Assembly (NCBI GenBank): GCA_015490315.1
Contig: WFYB01000192.1
Location: forward strand, 1-13,389
DNA: 13,389 nucleotides
Source: Sulfurovum sp.
Lineage (GTDB): Bacteria > Campylobacterota > Campylobacteria > Campylobacterales > Sulfurovaceae
Reading direction: 5' to 3'
Part shown: positions 12,942-13,389 of the stretch, in pieces
Layout of the letters: every line of letters starts with the position of its first letter
How positions within the stretch are numbered: the first letter of the stretch is position 1
Position numbers and translations under genes: made by a program
The notes under the pieces: generated by a model
Told to the model about the DNA's origin: nothing
The model's database searches: none
Seen by the model: the letters and a program-made list of their open reading frames with translations, nothing else

Positions 12942-13021
12942 ACCGAAAGTCTACCCACTTACTCCTATAGAAAGCGAAACCTATGTCAAATTGTCACATT
13001 TTTCATTAAAACAAAAAAAGA

Positions 13022-13027
13022 TATAAT
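13022..13027 (+). promoter_or_regulatory. -10 element for the Wza-like gene
   Basis: Perfect TATAAT after an A-rich run, giving a start near 13034 and a 27-nt leader. The nearest TTGTCA (12991-12996) is 25 nt away, too far for a -35. The 119-nt gap to recQ also holds TGTCA twice, 8 bp apart (12984 and 12992), which might be a binding site. Confidence 0.55.
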
Positions 13028-13060
13028 ACACTAAAAAATAATACCACAACTAGGAAACCT

Positions 13061-13389
13061 ATGCGCTATATCACATTACTCTTTTTGCTTCTCTTTATGC
13101 TTTTTACCAATGGATGCACAGGCAAATCCCAATATCAGCTTCTGCAAACCGCCAAGCCCATCAAAGCCAAACATGTCACTGCTGCAAGTATCGAATATAA
13201 AATCCTGCCGCAGGACAGACTTAAGGTAATACTCTACAAAGATCCCGGACAGATAGGGATGGAGCAGGCGCAAAAGATCGGTGATGATATCAATCCTGAG
13301 GGGATTTTGGTCAATGCAAGAGGCTATATCAAACTGCCGCTTATTGGCAAAATAAAGGTATCCGGTCTGACACAGACACAGGCTGCCGA
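13061..13389 (+). CDS. Polysaccharide biosynthesis/export protein (Wza/OMA family), N-terminal part
   Basis: The first 109 codons of a gene that runs off the right edge. OMA-family proteins form the outer-membrane export channel for capsule or exopolysaccharide. A hydrophobic signal ends at Cys19 (MLFTNGC); the Thr at -3 and Asn at -2 make a poor lipobox, although lipidation is usual for the family. Residues 46 onwards match the polysaccharide export domain: YKILPQDRLKVILYKDPG, then NPEGILVNARGYIKLPLIGKIKVSGLTQTQA, the typical start of the first ligand-like repeat. ATG 13061 is preceded by AGGA 5 nt upstream. It is divergent from recQ and probably the first gene of an export cluster outside the window. 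Confidence 0.88.
   Translation, partial: MRYITLLFLLLFMLFTNGCTGKSQYQLLQTAKPIKAKHVTAASIEYKILPQDRLKVILYKDPGQIGMEQAQKIGDDINPEGILVNARGYIKLPLIGKIKVSGLTQTQAA

Noticed and set aside
12938..12958. A six-codon GTG leader peptide (VGRLSV) ending ATGA on the recQ start
   Set aside because: AGGAG is only 3 nt from the GTG and the frame is too short to separate from chance; noted only because recQ lacks its own ribosome site.
12965..12989. TTGACA with TATAGG as a recQ promoter
   Set aside because: The spacer is only about 14 nt and the -10 is poor, so it is not listed as a promoter.

Overview
The window reads as chromosomal core sequence from a Campylobacterota (epsilonproteobacterial) organism, most like the moderate-GC sulfur-oxidising Sulfurovum/Sulfurimonas/Sulfuricurvum group. 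The main reason is gene order: dnaG, a membrane-anchored TPR protein, rnhA, rnc and aroC are linked as I remember them from Campylobacter and Helicobacter. That placement is inference from protein character and synteny; no search was run.

Left region (1-3300, all minus strand): a probable run of an unknown lipoprotein, nfo (endonuclease IV), a lipoprotein-type secretory lipase and the first part of a FadL/OmpP1 outer-membrane transporter. The lipoprotein stop overlaps the nfo start by 4 nt. The FadL ribosome-binding site sits on the lipase stop codon, so a lipase that would release fatty acids appears coupled to a porin that would take them up.

tRNA region (3330-3840): two identical tandem tRNA-Glu(UUC) genes on plus and a tRNA-Ala(GGC) on minus, with an undescribed 53-codon open frame filling the gap between them. 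Next, on minus, come ppiC (parvulin) and dnaG.

Intergenic region 5836-6022: the most unusual stretch. It lies between divergent dnaG and the TPR gene and carries overlapping divergent promoters, two heptanucleotide tandem arrays (GAATTAG and CACTCTT) and two hairpins with AAA triloops. A 43-codon leader ORF starts on the first array, runs through both hairpins and the second array, and ends with an ATGA overlap on the start of the LapB-like TPR gene.

Centre and right (6023-12941): a compact plus-strand operon (LapB-like TPR protein, rnhA, rnc, aroC, DUF945/YdgA-like protein) collides with no spacer against a minus-strand recQ-rnhB operon. Primer synthesis (DnaG), RNA:DNA hybrid removal (RNase HI and HII), dsRNA processing (RNase III), recombination (RecQ) and base-excision repair (Nfo) are therefore all encoded within about 11 kb. 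At the right edge a divergent Wza-type polysaccharide export protein begins and runs out of the window.

No insertion sequence, CRISPR array, rRNA gene, prophage gene or replication origin was seen.
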